Shown in pieces: positions 63,565-64,000 of a DNA stretch of 64,000 nt (its first letter is position 1; the number at the start of each line of letters is the position of its first letter). The notes under the pieces were generated by a model that had not been told where the DNA came from, searched no databases, and worked only from the letters and a program-made list of their open reading frames with translations. This stretch comes from Leidyana gryllorum EB-2025a. Taxonomy: Eukaryota; Apicomplexa. The stretch lies in the NCBI GenBank assembly GCA_048772705.1, contig JBLWGC010000043.1, forward strand, positions 489,169 to 553,168. The letters are read 5' to 3'. The translations under genes were made by a program, and so were the position numbers.

Positions 63565-64000
63565 CATGTATGAGGAGGTTGAAAGAGTGGATGGTCCGTT
63601 TCAGTTAATCAGAAGCGCGGGGAGTCTGCTTGCTGTTTATCGAACGAGATCTCCTCCTTCTCTCTCTCTCTCTCTCTCTCTGGGGTGTCTGTAATGTTAG
63701 CCTTTACACTACACCCACCCACCACCGAATGTTCGATCAAAATTCGCGCCCCCCTGAATGAGCGAGCTCCGATCCGAGGATTTCAGTTTACATCCACCGA
63801 GATTACGCCGGACCTGCGACAGCTACACTCTCCGTAGTATCCTATAGCTAACTATCTGTGTGTTTTGTTGTGGGAATCAGAATTGTTGTGAGTGACCGAT
63901 GATTTTCTTACTGCATCCAACCCATTGACCAATCGGGTTTTCAGACCCCAACCGAAGATACTTTCACGCTCCCGCTCCCGCTACGTTGTGTCAAACCTCC
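63565..64000. other. Right-edge gap with CT microsatellite
   Basis: No supported gene. A ct dinucleotide run stands at about 63658-63681. The last 100 bases contain short pyrimidine runs and could be the start of a gene cut by the window edge. Confidence 0.45.

Overview
The window is nuclear DNA of a very compact eukaryotic genome, most likely an alveolate. An alveolin (inner membrane complex) protein at 50465-51329, an SF-assemblin at 31454-32592 and a secreted LamG plus cysteine-rich protein at 27027-28476 all fit an apicomplexan or a close relative. Introns are tiny: nearly all I could place are 25-60 nt with GT-AG ends. Genes lie on both strands a few to about 150 bases apart. This recalls the reduced genomes of gregarines, but the species is an inference and not proven by the sequence. 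I rebuilt exon structures by hand and kept those where the reading phase closes over every exon.

Layout. 1-28500: a truncated ORF, an SLC41/MgtE-type transporter, a tail-anchored membrane protein, DNA topoisomerase I, a membrane protein, the pre-mRNA 3'-end nuclease CPSF73, another membrane protein, a BET-like bromodomain protein, several unrecognised proteins, a coiled-coil scaffold, cyclase-associated protein (CAP), a VAP-type ER membrane protein and the LamG protein. 28600-51350: the splicing factors CLF1 and PRP17, an AN1 zinc-finger protein, SF-assemblin, unrecognised large proteins, a MYND protein, a class II-like eIF4E, a 1,723-residue unrecognised protein and the alveolin. 51472-58145: two tandem paralogues of an unknown family, each with its own low-complexity amino-acid repeat and with similar upstream sequence. 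58458-61465: a nearly identical 210-bp inverted repeat whose arms each contain a U1 snRNA gene, separated by about 2.6 kb without a convincing protein gene. 61635-63564: two further unrecognised protein genes.

Functional threads. Pre-mRNA processing is well represented (two U1 genes, CLF1, PRP17, CPSF73), in a genome whose own genes carry many minute introns. Cytoskeleton and pellicle are represented by alveolin, SF-assemblin and CAP. I see no evidence that physical clustering reflects shared regulation, except perhaps the runs of same-strand genes 5-120 nt apart. The strongest new observations are the inverted U1 pair, the tandem repeat-bearing paralogues with duplicated upstream sequence, the 25-nt intron, and neighbouring genes whose stop codons overlap or nearly touch.
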